DNA from: Syngnathus acus
Lineage: Eukaryota; Chordata; Actinopteri; Syngnathiformes; Syngnathidae
Assembly (NCBI RefSeq): GCF_901709675.1
Contig: NC_051099.1
Span: forward strand, 9,612,501 to 9,676,500
Reading direction: 5' to 3'
DNA length: 64,000 nt
The position numbers and the translations under genes are program-made. Positions 1 through 11,821 of the stretch are shown here, one piece after another. The notes beneath the pieces were generated by a model. The model did no database searches. It was not told where the DNA came from and was given only the letters and a program-made list of their open reading frames with translations. Numbering within the stretch: the stretch's first letter is position 1; the number at the start of each line of letters is the position of its first letter.

Positions 1-199
1 CTAGGCTGGATGTATTTTTTTTTTGTTGGCGTTGATTTCTCCGACTGCCCGTAAAGGCACCACCGCGATCAGATGAAAAGAGAGGAAAGTGACGTGCGGA
101 CATTTGAAAAAGGCGGCTCTGTATTGGAGAGACGTTGAAGAGGAATAAAAACACCCTTGGAAACCAAAACTTGCCCCTCGTCGTGACTCGGAGCCGCAA
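1..199. other. Unassigned left edge
   Basis: No gene or recognised repeat is seen here. A T-run at 13-23 and ordinary mixed sequence precede the first recognisable M2 repeat. Open frames here run into the repeat and carry no recognisable domain. Confidence 0.4.
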
Positions 200-710
200 C
201 AAATGTTTCGGATTTGTGTAGGGTACATTGTGACAGCAAACGAGCAGGTGATCGAGCAAGCGTCTGATACGAGAGCATTGCGTTCGTATGGAGCGTGTTT
301 GAAGTGAACAGCAGAGACGAAAGGAACAAGGCAAAGTTTTGTGAAATAAAATATTACCTGTAATACGCATTTTGTTATTTGCTGATTGTATTAAACTATC
401 ACATTCATTGTCAGTCAAGAAGAGAAGAGGACTATTATCCCTTCTTTGACGAAATGACCAGAGCACAGTACAAACACACTATTGTTCTTTCGGTATTTAT
501 TCAACCCACATTCTTTCACATGACAAGAAGAGAACAATACATAAATCAATACTCGTACCAGTACCATGATTTTCTTAAAAAAAAAAAAAAAAAAAAAATT
601 TAAAAAAAAGAAAAATTTAAAAAAAATTGTACCCATGTATAATGCGCACCCCAGATTTTAGGACAATAAATTAGTTAAATTTTGCGTATTATACACGGAA
701 AAAAACGGTA
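200..710 (+). repeat. M2 MITE, right part
   Basis: The stretch 200-385 matches 40710-40870 and, inverted, 54920-55080. The end at 620-710 carries the family terminus (ATAATGCGCACC ... ACGGTA) seen complete at 42200-42280. Poly-A/poly-T rich sequence at 575-630 lies inside. M2 elements are flanked by TA, as in the Tc1/mariner superfamily; no transposase is encoded, so this is a non-autonomous copy whose left part is missing. Confidence 0.75.
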
Positions 711-720
711 TATATATATA

Positions 721-2254
721 TACCGTAAATTCCGGACTATAAGCCGCACCGGACTATAAGCCGCACCAGCTAAAATTGGGGGATATTTTAGTTTTTTTCT
801 TATATAAGCCGCACTGGACTATAAGCCGCACATGCACACGCGTTTTTTACAAAGAAAGACCGTTCACAGAAAGCCTTTTTAAAGTTTTAATAACATACTT
901 TAACATGTCTTTCTAAACATTGCCTGTGACGCAGCAGTAGTACCGCAGCAACACGGAAGTGTGCACGCGAGTTATTAACAAAGAAAGACTGGACACAGAA
1001 AGCTTTTTTAAAGTTTTAATAACATACCTTAACATTTCTTTCCAAACACTGCCCGTGACGTGGCAGTAATACCGCAGCAACACGGAAGTAACACAAGACT
1101 AATAGGGCTGGATTAAAAAAAACATACCCGGTAAAAGTCACTGAGACGCGGCGGTAACACAGCAGCAACACGGTAGTACAGCACCAACAGGGCTCGTTAA
1201 AAAACATACCAGTAAAAGTAAAAAAAGAGCTTCATCGTCTTCATCTTCCTCCTGTGCACTGAAACCATCGAAGTCTTCCTCCTCAGCGTCCGATTGGAAT
1301 AGCGTTAGATATCCTTCGCCTCACACTTTCTCAGTCTCCCTTTCGTCGTCGCTTTTATGCATTTCTTCGAGTGTGATGAGGGTCTGTTCATGCTAATTTT
1401 ATTCATGCACGAAGCGCTAAATTACATTAAACTAGCGAGCGACACGTATAGCTCCAGAGTAGACGGGACCACGAAATAAAGGGTGACGCAACACAATGTC
1501 ATCAACATCGACTGCCTTTAGCTTAAAAACGGCTTCATATGAATTTCTTTTGTCCCCCATAATGACGGTTTGTGTATAAAAGCTTCCTTTCAGTAATGTC
1601 CGTCTTGATCTCGTTCTGTCTCTTCTTTGTGTGAATTATACGCCACTATTCGCCTATCAAAACACAAACTAGCACGTCTTCTTCGGCGCATTATCTCTTC
1701 TTCGTCCGTCTCGCTCTTGCTTCCTGCTAGAGCGCCCCCTGGAGGCCGTAAAAATCCATAAATACGCCACGCCGCCATTTAAGCCTCGGGGTTCAAAGTA
1801 ACCTTCCGAATAAAATGCATTAAAAGTTCACGTTCATTACAACTTGTTTTTGGTGAGCAAAATGTCAGAAGAATTGAATTTAAATGCTGATTGATTGGGT
1901 TTTAATACAATGCAGATGGTCCAAACAGCGCCACTGCTTTGTGTAATCTCTGAGTCACATGGCAGAGTAAGAGAAAGGGTTTAGAGCCCTTTGACGCAGG
2001 TCACCTAGCGTGCATTCCTACTAAAGCTCATAATAGTCACAAGCAACACAGCCAGAATAAGCAGCAGCCATAGTAGTGTTTCAAAATAGTATTTTTGTTG
2101 TTGTTTTTTTCTTCAAGATACCGCAGTGTATAAAAGTGATAAAGTCATCACAAAAATCACGAAAAAAATCCTTATATAAGCCGCACCTGACTATAAGCCG
2201 CAGGGTTCAAAATTTTGGAAAAAAGTCGCGGCTTATAGTCCGGAATTTACGGTA
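721..2254. mobile_element. MITE with 27-bp TIRs (M1-related)
   Basis: A complete non-autonomous DNA transposon of about 1.53 kb. The first 27 bases (TACCGTAAATTCCGGACTAT...) and the last 27 (2228-2254) are exact reverse complements, and both outer ends are TA. No open frame of credible length lies inside. The terminus resembles that of the M1 family (CGGACTATAAG) but the interior differs. It lies next to M1 sequence that continues at 2256, so it probably inserted into or beside an M1 copy. Confidence 0.85.
838..1095. repeat. Internal tandem duplication, about 129 bp
   Basis: Two imperfect units share AAAGAAAGAC, a 'TTTTTAAAGTTTTAATAACA' segment and GCAGCAACACGGAAGT. A third, more degenerate partial unit follows to about 1210. 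The duplication belongs to the surrounding MITE. Confidence 0.7.
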
Positions 2255-2341
2255 TATCAAATAACTAACATTAAATAACAATTTTATCAAACCATCCGTG
2301 TCACTCCAAATCATTAAATCCATCGAAAACTTTGTCCTCTG

Positions 2342-3339
<998 letters not shown>

Positions 3340-3451
3340 ACAGTGTCACTTAAAAAAAAAAAAAAAAAAACGCTGCTGACTCCGGAACTACATGCGGCGC
3401 TGACGTCAGACTCGTCGTCAGTTGCGGCTCCAATTATTCCTCAGATCTATA

Positions 3452-5030
3452 CAGGACTGTTTGAGAAAATTTGAATATTGTCATAAAGTTCTTTATTTTC
3501 TGTAATACAATTAAAAAAACAAAAATGTCATACATTCTGGATTCATTACAAATCAACTGAAATATTGCAAGCCTTTTATTATTTTAATATTGCTGATTAT
3601 GGCAAACAGCTTAAGAAAACTCAAATATCCTATCTCAAAATATTAGAATATCATGAAAAAGTATACTAGTAGGGTATTCAACTAATCACTTGAATCGTCT
3701 CATTAACTCAAAACACCTGCAAGGGTTTCCTGAGCTTTGAAAACCACTCAGCTTGGTTCAGTAAACTAAATCACAAGTGTGGGGAAGACTGCTGATCTGA
3801 CTGCTGTTCAGAGGACCATCATTGACACCCTCCATCAGGAGCGTAAGAGACAAAAATAAATTTCTCAAAGAGCAAGCTGTTCACAGAGTGCAGTTTCAAA
3901 GCACATCCACAAAAAGTCTGTTGGAAGGGGGAAATGTGGCAGGAAACGCTGCACAACCAAGAGAGATGACCACAGCCTTAACAGCATTGTGAAGAAGAGT
4001 CGCTTCCAGAATTTAAGGGAGCTTCAAAGACAGTGGACTGAAGCTGGACTCCAGGTATCAAAAGCCACTGTTCACAGACGTGTCCGGGAAATGGCCTACA
4101 ATAGCCGTATTCCCATGGTCAAGCCACTTCTGAAGCGTCTGACTTGGGCTATGGAAAAGCACTAGACAGTTGCAGAGTGGTCCAAAGTCCTCTTTTCAGA
4201 TGAAAGCAAGTTTTGTATTTCATTTGGAAATCAAGGCGCCAGAGTCTGGAGAAAGCGCTGGAGAGGAGCAAAATCCAAGTTGCTTGAAATCCAGTGTGAA
4301 GTTCCCACAGTCAGTGATGGTTTGGGGAGCCATGTCAGCTGCTGGTGTTGGTCCACTGTGTTTCATCAAGTCCAGAGTAAACACAGCTGTGTACCAAAAG
4401 ATTTTAGAGCAATACATGCTTCCGTCTGCTGAAAAGCTCTATGGAGATGATGATTTCATTTTCCAGCATGATCTGCCACCTGCCCACAGTGCCAAAACCA
4501 CCAGTAAATGGTGTACTGACCATGGCATTACTGTCCTTGATTGGCCTGCCAATTCCCCATAGAGAATTTGTGGGGTATTGTGAAGAAGAAGCTGAAAGAC
4601 TCCAGACCCAACAATGCAAATGAGCTAAAGGCCGCTATTGAAGCATCCTGGGCATCCATAACACCTCAGCAATGCCACAGGCTGATTGCCTCCATGCCAC
4701 GCCGCATTGATGCAGTAATCCGTGCAAAAGGATTCCCAACCAAGTACTGAGTGCATTAATGGACATTTTCAAATGTTTGATTTTGTTTTGCTGTTATAAA
4801 TCTTTTTTTTTTTAAACTTGGTCTGAGGAAATATTCTAATTTTTTGAGATAGGATTTTTGAGTTTTCTTAAGCTGTAAGCCATAATCAGCAATATTAAAA
4901 TAATAAAAGGCTTGCAATATTTCAGTTGATTTGTAACAAATCCAGAATGTATGACATTTTTGTTTTTTTAATTGCATTACAGAAAATAAAGATTTTCATC
5001 ACAATATTCTAATTTTCTGAGACGGTCCTG
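3452..5030 (+). mobile_element. Tc1-like transposon, full length, inactive
   Basis: The element starts CAGGACTGTTTGAG and ends with its imperfect complement ...CTGAGACGGTCCTG, flanked by TA at 3450-3451 and 5031-5032. The terminal inverted repeats are long, about 200 bp (3452-3650 against 4832-5030). It inserted in an M1 MITE: the uninterrupted M1 sequence at 16027-16075 reads straight across the site. The transposase gene inside is broken. Confidence 0.9.
3776..4750 (+). pseudogene. Tc1-like transposase pseudogene
   Basis: The product would be a DDE transposase that cuts and pastes its own element at TA sites. The N-terminal DNA-binding part starts at GKTADLTAVQ (about 3783) and soon meets stops. 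The catalytic domain is readable at 4290-4562 (VMVWGAM, then FQHDLPPAHS with the second aspartate). A 13-base deletion at 4558, between two CCCC runs, removes the DLNP region and shifts the frame. The C-terminus (IENLWG ... RAKGFPTKY) continues in another frame to 4750. Comparison with 9655-9690 shows the missing bases. It cannot make active enzyme. Confidence 0.9.
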
Positions 5031-5121
5031 TATAACTATATTGTAGTGTTACCAAAAGACCAGGCAAGTCGGTAACCGGCTCTTTATTTCACAAAACAAG
5101 AACAAACGTACGAGAGAAGAA

Positions 5122-5422
5122 GCCAGTTGCCTAGTGGTAGAGTGTCTGCCCTGAGACTGGAAGGTTGTGGGTTCAAACCCCGGCCGGATCATACCAAAGA
5201 CTATAAAAATGGGACCCATTGCCTCCCTGCTTGGCACTCAGCATTAAGGGTTGGAATTGGGGGGTTAGATCACCAAATGATTCCCTAGTGCCACACCGCT
5301 GCTGCTCACTGCTCCCCTCTCCCCCAGGGGATAGATCAAAATCACACGGGGATGAGTTAAATGCAGAGGACAAATTTCACCACACCCAGATGTGTGTGTG
5401 ACGATCATTGGGACTTTGAATA
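5122..5422 (+). mobile_element. tRNA-derived SINE, copy 1
   Basis: The head is tRNA-like, with box A-like TAGTGGTAGAGTG and box B GGTTCAAACCC at about 5171. A family body follows, ending in GACGATCATTGGGACTTT. The same body occurs at 44913, 50868, 55217 and (inverted) 19073. The layout suggests a V-SINE-type fish SINE, but that name is tentative. It would be transcribed by RNA polymerase III and moved by a partner LINE. Confidence 0.85.
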
Positions 5423-5429
5423 GAATTTG

Positions 5430-5765
5430 TAAAGAATTTCTACCCCCACCTGTAACTTTGGAAGGGGACAACCTGTTCAGATTTGCCATACTACCTGAAA
5501 AGAACCCCAGGAAGACAGAGAAGAAGCCAGTTGATATCCAGGACTCATTGTTTCAAAAATGGGAGGGGGGGACTTATTTTAACGGGGCTGCTGTGAGAAT
5601 TTGTATCCCCCCCCTCTGTAACTTTGCCTATAAAGGGGGCAACCTGTTTAAATTTGCCACACTACCTGAAAAGACCCCCAAGAAGACAGAGAAAGAGTCA
5701 GTCGATGTCCAGGGCCCACCGTTTTTAAAATGCGAGGGGGGTACTTATTCTAACGGGTTGACATT
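5430..5765 (+). repeat. Two-unit tandem duplication, about 171 bp
   Basis: Two units share TTTGCCA.ACTACCTGAAAAGA and GGAGGGGG.ACTTATT and stay open in one frame: both contain NLF.FA.LPEK..KTEK followed by EGGTY.NG. A third partial unit begins near 5780. The period is a multiple of three, so frame conservation may be accidental. Unrecognised. Confidence 0.6.
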
Positions 5766-6199
5766 CTAATAGAGTTCCTGTTACCATTTTTATCCCCCCT
5801 CTGTCACTTTACTTGGGACAAAAGGATCTTTCAGAACTGAAATTCTTCCTCAATCATTCATTCAAATCAATTCACGCAAATCATTCTCTTTATTAATGAT
5901 TTCATCATAAAACATGCATGGCTTTTTCTTAAATGAACACTTTTTACATTGCTGTAGAGTCAGCATTTAATTATTCTGCATTGTCATTTTTAATTCAAAT
6001 TAATAATTGCAACAATATTAAGTTGCTTTGAAAATACCTGAATGATAGAAATTGATTAATGATGATCACAATGAAGTATAAGGTCTCCTTTGTAATATAT
6101 ACTCCTTGTAGCATGTAATGTTCCCCAAAAAGTGGAGCTCTTTTGCATTGAGGTTTATGCAAAAATAATAAAATGAAATAAACCCTTTCTAAAAATGGA
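5766..6199. other. AT-rich DNA, nothing recognised
   Basis: No gene, known repeat or terminal repeat is seen. It lies between the tandem duplication and the resumption of M1 sequence. Confidence 0.4.
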
Positions 6200-6844
6200 A
6201 ATCGACTGACGCAAACGTGTGTTCTTCACGTTTTTATTGAAAACACGCTGGTGCTGTCACCGTACGGCATCGGTTTCCGCTTTCCACTCAAGGCGTGCGC
6301 GCTCCCGCAGCAGGGGATACAGATTTTCATGGGGGTGGTATACTTTGGCACAATACCAGCTCTCTTCCCGTCTCCTCCCCCCTGCTGCCTTCACGGCCTC
6401 CTAGGCAATTGGAGACTACTGAACTCTAACAATATACAAGTTGCTACACTAAATAAACTATATATCAATCTACTATAAAATAAATAACAAGTTTATCGAA
6501 CCATCCGAGTCACTCCAAATCATTAAATCCATCGAAATCTTCGTCCTCTGTGTCAATATCTGTTCTTTGTGTTATAAACAACTCCTGACTCCGGAAGTCA
6601 TTGAATGGATTCATACTCATTGTCAGTTGCGGTTCCCATTATTCCACAGGCCTAGTGCGACCTCATGCGGTTTAAAGTGGAAATAACATGTGAAGTGATC
6701 AACTATACTAGTAAGTAGGTAATATGTTAATGATCAAGTAATAATGTGTTAATAATTTCACATTTAAGTCGCTCCTGGTTATAAGTCGCACCCCTAGTCA
6801 AACTATGAAAAAAAAACTTAAAGTCCGGAAAATACGGTATATCA

Positions 6845-8010
6845 ACAGAAAGAATAAAAGCGGAGGGTGAGTGGCAATATATGTTGATAATAGTTTGTAA
6901 TATAAGATTAAAACAAATTTGTCGGTTGCTGTTGATGATCTGGTGGAATGTATTACAATAGAAATATGTTGTGAAAAAATGCAAAATTTAATGGTGAGCT
7001 GTATATAAAGATCTCCTGGATCAAACAGAAATTTTTAGAGACTGGGTGGAATCTACGTTCATAAAAGCATCACAGAAGATAAAGTACATCTGTGGTGATT
7101 TCAACATTGATCTCAGACTAAGCAGGATCACTTCTCATAGCGCCACTTTAATAGATAATATATTCACTAATTTCCTGGAAAATAATAGTGAGTGGACTAC
7201 TATTAAGAGACATCAGTGAATACCTGCCTGTCTTTACTGTATATTAATGTAATTATAGTAAGAAAATTGAGACCAACAATCAGAAATACATAAGAGTGAA
7301 AACAGATGAAAACATGATAGCACTAAAAATGACTTAATGATACAGGACTGGAATGTAGTTTATAAAGAAAAAGATGTTGACAAAGCTTATTCGGAATTTC
7401 TATTAATATTCAATAGATTATAGAATAAAAACTGCCCTATAAAGAAATACAGTCGTAAAGGGGCTTCAAAATGCCTGCAAAAAGAAAAATACATTATATA
7501 GACAACTCATAAAGTACAGAACCATAGAGGCAGAGGATAAATGTAAAACATATAAAAATAAATTAACCAATGTGATGAGGAAGTGTAAGAAAGACTATTA
7601 TAATAACTTATTGTAGAAAACCAAAAACAATATGAATGGCATATGGAATGTTCTAAAAGGCATTGAGAGAAATGGATCCAAAACTACCGATTATCCACAG
7701 TACTTCACTGAAAATGATGAGACCATAGATAATATGAAGGATGTAGTGAATGGTTTTAACCAATTCTTTGTTAATGTGGGACCAGATTTAGCAGCAAAAA
7801 TAAGGGTTCCTGAGAACTCACATGATAGGGACTTTGAAGATATGGGGAACAGAAACCCAAATTAAATTTTTCTAAGTGCAGTCAAGGAGGAAGACATTTT
7901 GAAAATAGCAAAGACATTTGAAAACAAATCCTCTACTGACTGGAATGATATATCCATAACAATAAAAACAGTCATGGATGGAATTGTGAAACCATTCACT
8001 CACATCTACA
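6845..8010 (+). pseudogene. Degenerate LINE (family B) endonuclease-linker fragment
   Basis: Frames broken by many stops still read in the order of a non-LTR retrotransposon ORF2: the end of the endonuclease (VDDLVECITIEI, then YICGDFNI at about 7086, ATLIDNIF at 7140), then the linker before reverse transcriptase (NGFNQFFVNVGPDLA at 7750). The same family occurs at 26807-37117, where the preceding endonuclease part (DNIMECITVEI) survives. No reverse transcriptase core remains. It is old, dead and truncated on both sides. Confidence 0.7.
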
Positions 8011-8063
8011 ATAGAGAGAGAGAGAGAGAGCCAGAGAGAGCGCGAGAGCCTGAGAGAGCGATA
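8010..8063. repeat. (GA)n microsatellite
   Basis: Impure GAGAGA repeat with CCAGAGAG and CGCGAGAG interruptions, at the 3' edge of the degenerate LINE. Confidence 0.85.
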
Positions 8064-8079
8064 ACCTCATCCTATAACG

Positions 8080-8790
8080 CAATTCTGGAGGCCTTTGATC
8101 CCACTTGTAATCCAAGGCTTGTTAGCATAGCAGTGCTTACTGAAACCACAAGATCCATGTAGAGATTAATGTACTCGGGTCAACAACCTCCTCAACGTTA
8201 TCAAGCGAATGGTCTTTGGTAGTCTGTTCACTTTGGTCTTGTAATGAGGCCAAGTTGTGATGTCCCTTCCCCAGTACAGCGAGAGAGGTGGTACTGTATG
8301 TATCCTCAACGTCCGCATACAGCAGGTCAGTACCAGTAAATCAGTGGATGATGTCACACACGACTCGCGTGTCGGCACACAGAGGAACATAAACAAGAAC
8401 AGCAATGGCTTGTCCAAACTCCCTGACTAGATAATAAGGATGCGGGCTCATTGCCGAAAGTACACAGACAGAGACCACCGCCTTTCCCCTTCCCGCAGGC
8501 TCTGATGTATCTGTTGGCTCTGATTGTGCTGAAACCAGGTAGCTCAATGCTAGCATCCAGTACACTCGCTGTTACTCACGTCTCACATGAGCGCAGCAAA
8601 CTGCATTCCCTGTAGAACTGTATAGTTTTCTCCAGCGCATATCAATCTTATTCTGTAGTGAGTTGACATTCGTCAGATGTGGAACCACACCTACCCAGGA
8701 CTTGGCTTTCAGGTTGAATAGTAAAATCCTCGAGTAAGCAATCGTTGCCATAACACCGAGGATGAGAAAGTTTCAGCGAAGAAAGAAAAC
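8080..8790 (-). pseudogene. Degenerate LINE endonuclease fragment
   Basis: On the minus strand, broken frames give LTNVNSLQNKID (endonuclease start), then GKGKGGGL, later LLYADVEDTYSTTSLAVLGKGHHNL and finally NKPWITSGIKGLQN. The order matches the endonuclease and linker of Rex1-like LINEs such as the one at 46411. Many stops and frameshifts are present and no reverse transcriptase remains. Confidence 0.5.
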
Positions 8791-8838
8791 ACTGCTGGGA
8801 GGCTGCTATAAACGACAGTGACATAGTTTTTTTTTTTT

Positions 8839-9030
8839 TATTGTGTGAAGCCGATGGCCTTCACACATATGTTATTCTACACCATTCACTTTATTAGTGT
8901 GAAGGTGAAGACCTTCACACTATTGTTATTCCTGTCCTTTATTAGTGTGAAGGTGAAGACCTTTACACTATTGTTATTGCTGTCCTTTATTGTGTGAAGG
9001 CGAAGGCCTTCACACTTTTGTGATTCAACA
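8839..9030. repeat. Minisatellite of palindromic units
   Basis: Four units of about 48-55 bp. Each contains a near-perfect palindrome (GTGTGAAGGTGAAGACCTTC and variants) followed by TATTGTTATTC.TGTCCTTTAT. Each unit can fold into a hairpin. Confidence 0.85.
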
Positions 9031-9061
9031 ATTTTATTCCCCCCACTTTTTTGACACTTAA

Positions 9062-9140
9062 CTACCGTATTTTTCGGATTAAAAGTCGCTCCGGAATATA
9101 CGTCGCATCAGTCATAAAATGCACAATAAAGTGAAAAAAA
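9062..9140 (-). repeat. M1 MITE end fragment
   Basis: The family terminus TACCGTATTTTTCGGA and the following AAAAGTCGCTCCGG..GCATCAGTCATAAAATGC match 13477-13560. The fragment stops abruptly where a truncated Tc1-like element begins. Confidence 0.8.
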
Positions 9141-9142
9141 AA

Positions 9143-10145
9143 ACGCTGCACAACCAAGAGAGATGACCACAGCTTTAACAGCATTGTGAAGAACAGTCGC
9201 TCCCAGAATTTGGGGGAACTTCAAAGACAGTTGACTGAAGCTGGAGTCCAGGTATCAAAAGCCACTATTCACAGACGTGTCCGGGAAATGGGCTGCAATA
9301 GCCGTATTCCCATGGTCAAGCCACATAGGAACTCAAGACAACGGAAGAAGCATCTGACTTGGGCTATGGAAAAGAAGCACTGGACAGTTGCTGAGTGGTC
9401 CAAAGTCCTCTTTTCAGACGAAAGCCAGTTTTGTATTTCATTTGGAAGTCAAGGCGCCAGATTCTGAAGAAAAGGCTGGAGAGGAATGAAATCCGAGTTG
9501 CTTGAAATCCAGTGTGAAGTTCTCAGTCAGCGATGGTTTGGGGAGCCATGTCAGCTGCTGGTGTTTTCCAGCATGATCTGGCACCTGCCCACAGTGCCAA
9601 AACCACCAGTAAATGGTGTACTGACCATGGCATTACCGTCCTCGATTGGCCTGCCAATTCCCCTGACCTGAACCCCATAGACAATTTGTGGGGTATTGTG
9701 AAGAAGAAGCTGAAAGACACCAGACCCAACAATGCAAATGAGCTAAAGGCCGCGATTGAAGCATCCTGGGCATCCATAACACCTCAGCAATGCCACAGGC
9801 TGATTGCACCCATGCCACGCCGTATTGATGCAGTAATCCGTGCAAAAGGATTCCCAACCAAGTATTGAGCGCATCAATGGACATTTTCAAATGTTTGATT
9901 TTGTTTTGCTGTTATAAATCTTTTTTATTTAATTGGTCTGAGGAAAAATGTAATATTTTGAGATAGGATATTTGAGTTTTCTTAAGCTGTAAGCCATAAT
10001 CAGCAATATTAAATTAATAAAAGGCTTGCAATATTTCAGTTGATTTGTAATGAATCCAGACTGTATGACATTTTTGTTTTTTTCATTGCATTATAGAAAA
10101 TAAAGAACTTTATCACAATATTCTAATTTTCTGAGACAGTCCTGT
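9143..10145 (+). mobile_element. Tc1-like transposon, 5'-truncated copy
   Basis: The same family as 3452-5030. The left TIR and N-terminal coding start are missing; the right TIR to ACAGTCCTGTA at 10145 is intact. The left border falls inside coding sequence directly against an M1 end. Confidence 0.85.
9150..9868 (+). pseudogene. Tc1-like transposase pseudogene, internally deleted
   Basis: The helix-turn-helix part (RSQNLGELQRQLTEAGVQVS) and SDESQF, holding the first catalytic aspartate, are readable at 9186-9467. A frame break follows. From 9533 a second frame runs to the C-terminus, but an in-frame deletion of roughly 110 bases joins SAAGV directly to FQHDLAPAH, removing the middle of the catalytic core. 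The third acidic position reads NPIDNLWG, aspartate where related copies have glutamate. Inactive. Confidence 0.85.
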
Positions 10146-10149
10146 ATTT

Positions 10150-10375
10150 TCGGTGAAAACGTTTTGTGTACCATTTTTTTTTTTTACGTTTTGTGTACGT
10201 GAAAAACTTTTGTGTACTTGCAGTAACGTTTTCTGTACTTCTACAAAAATGCTTCAGATATTTTTTGTTATTTAAAACACAAATACAAATCAAAATTACA
10301 AGTACGCAAAACTTTTTTGCAAGTACACAAAACTTTTTTGCAAGTACACAAAACTTTCCTTCACTTACAAGTTAC
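10150..10375. repeat. Inverted cluster of short repeats
   Basis: Three or four copies of AC(G)TTTTGTGTAC at 10158-10240 face three copies of GCAAGTACACAAAACTTT at 10300-10360. The cluster can fold on itself. Confidence 0.7.
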
Positions 10376-10719
10376 AACTCGAAAACCACAGATATTTGGT
10401 GAAAAAGGCGGAGCCAGCGGGCACTCATCTCAGAGCTGCTGAATCCACAACCAATCATCGGTGAGTGGCTTTTGGTCCCACAGCCAATCAAAGGAGAGTG
10501 ACATTTCTCTGCAATACCAGTTGTTGAGGCGAAGACGTCAATGGCGGCATCCGCTCAAAGATGGAGTCACGAGACAAACGTACGGCCCGTGGGCCAGAAC
10601 CAGCCCGCCAGGGGGTTTAGTCAGGCCCGGGGATAAATTTGCATTATTTAAAAAATAATAATAATAATAAACTTCATTTTCTTTAAAATCTGCAGTTCCT
10701 ATGTTGGTCGCTAGATGCG

Positions 10720-11820
10720 TTGTGTTTTAGCCAGTTCAATCGCTTTACACACTTTTTCTCTTGGAACGGGCACCCTCATCAGCGAAAAAGAGATACGTGG
10801 ACACAGAGTGTCCGATTTTTCAAGAAAAAATTGACTTCTCCCAATATATTCACGGAGGTGAATGGGAAACCCGTGTGCCTGGTGTGCATGCAGCAAGTTT
10901 CGGTGCTTAAGGAGTACGATATTCGGCGGCACTATGAAAGTCAGCATGGTGAAAAATACAACAGCTTGCACAGAGAACTGAGAAAACGGAAGCTAAATGA
11001 AATGTTGGTTGGTCTGAGGAAACGGCAATCTGTTTTCACCCGGAGCCGAGATGTCAGTGATGCTGCGGTGAAAGCCAGCTACGTAATTGCCAGCCAAGTA
11101 GCATTAGCGTCAAAGCTGTACTCTGAGGGGAATTCGGAGAATTTATTGAGAAAAAGAGAAAACCTGTTCAGGAATTACAGTGCCCACTTTGGCTGCAGGA
11201 CCTTGTATTTATGGTTGAATAATCTGAACAGAATGTTGAATAGACGCAAATTTATTTTAACAGTATTATGACAGCATACGTGCATTCAACTTAAAGCTCA
11301 CGTTATGGGAGACGCAGATAGAAAGCGGAGACCCTGCTCATTTTCCCTGTCTCTGAGATGTGTGCGCAGAAAGCGTTAATCCTGATGTGAAACAGTACAA
11401 AAAACAAGATTTCAGGCTTGCTGAGGGAGTTTGAGAAACGATTTCAGGTCTTTAGCAAACTCGAGACAGAATTCGCAGTTTTTCGCTCACCATTTACAGT
11501 CAGAGCTTCTGATGTGCCTGTTGACATGCAACTTGAAATCATTGATTTGCAGTGTGATGTAGAATTAAAGGACAAATTCTCTGTGGGCTTGGACACATTT
11601 TAAAAGTATCTCTTGCCACGCTATCCTAAATTGACAGCACGGGCTATAAAAATGTTGTCCGTGTTTGGGACTACCTACCTTTGTGAGCAAATTTTCTCAC
11701 TAATGAACCTTAATAAAACGAAGCTACACTCAAAGCTCACACATAAGCACTTACATGAGATTCTGAAACTGGCTGCTACTCAGGATATGACGCCTGATAT
11801 TGATGCACTTGTGTCAGGTC
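10720..11820 (+). pseudogene. hAT-family transposase (BED finger) pseudogene
   Basis: The protein would bind and excise hAT elements; related genes are often annotated as GTF2I-repeat- or ZBED-like. The N-terminal piece (10720-11271) has a BED-like finger: EVNGKPVCLVC, then a histidine pair in RRHYESQH. A large internal deletion or decay follows. The C-terminal piece (11418-11820) ends in a hAT dimerisation region: YPKLTARAIKMLSVFGTTY, then EQIFSLMNLNKTK and HLHEILKLAATQ. A stop at 11601 interrupts it. After the LINE insertion the frame resumes near 12990 (QAKKCQVSSAG). The RNase H-like core is missing, so it is dead. Confidence 0.85.
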
Positions 11821-11821
11821 A

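Noticed and set aside
8839-9030. Possible CRISPR array or terminators
   Set aside because: Spacers are themselves repeated; hairpins lack U-tracts of bacterial terminators and the context is eukaryotic.
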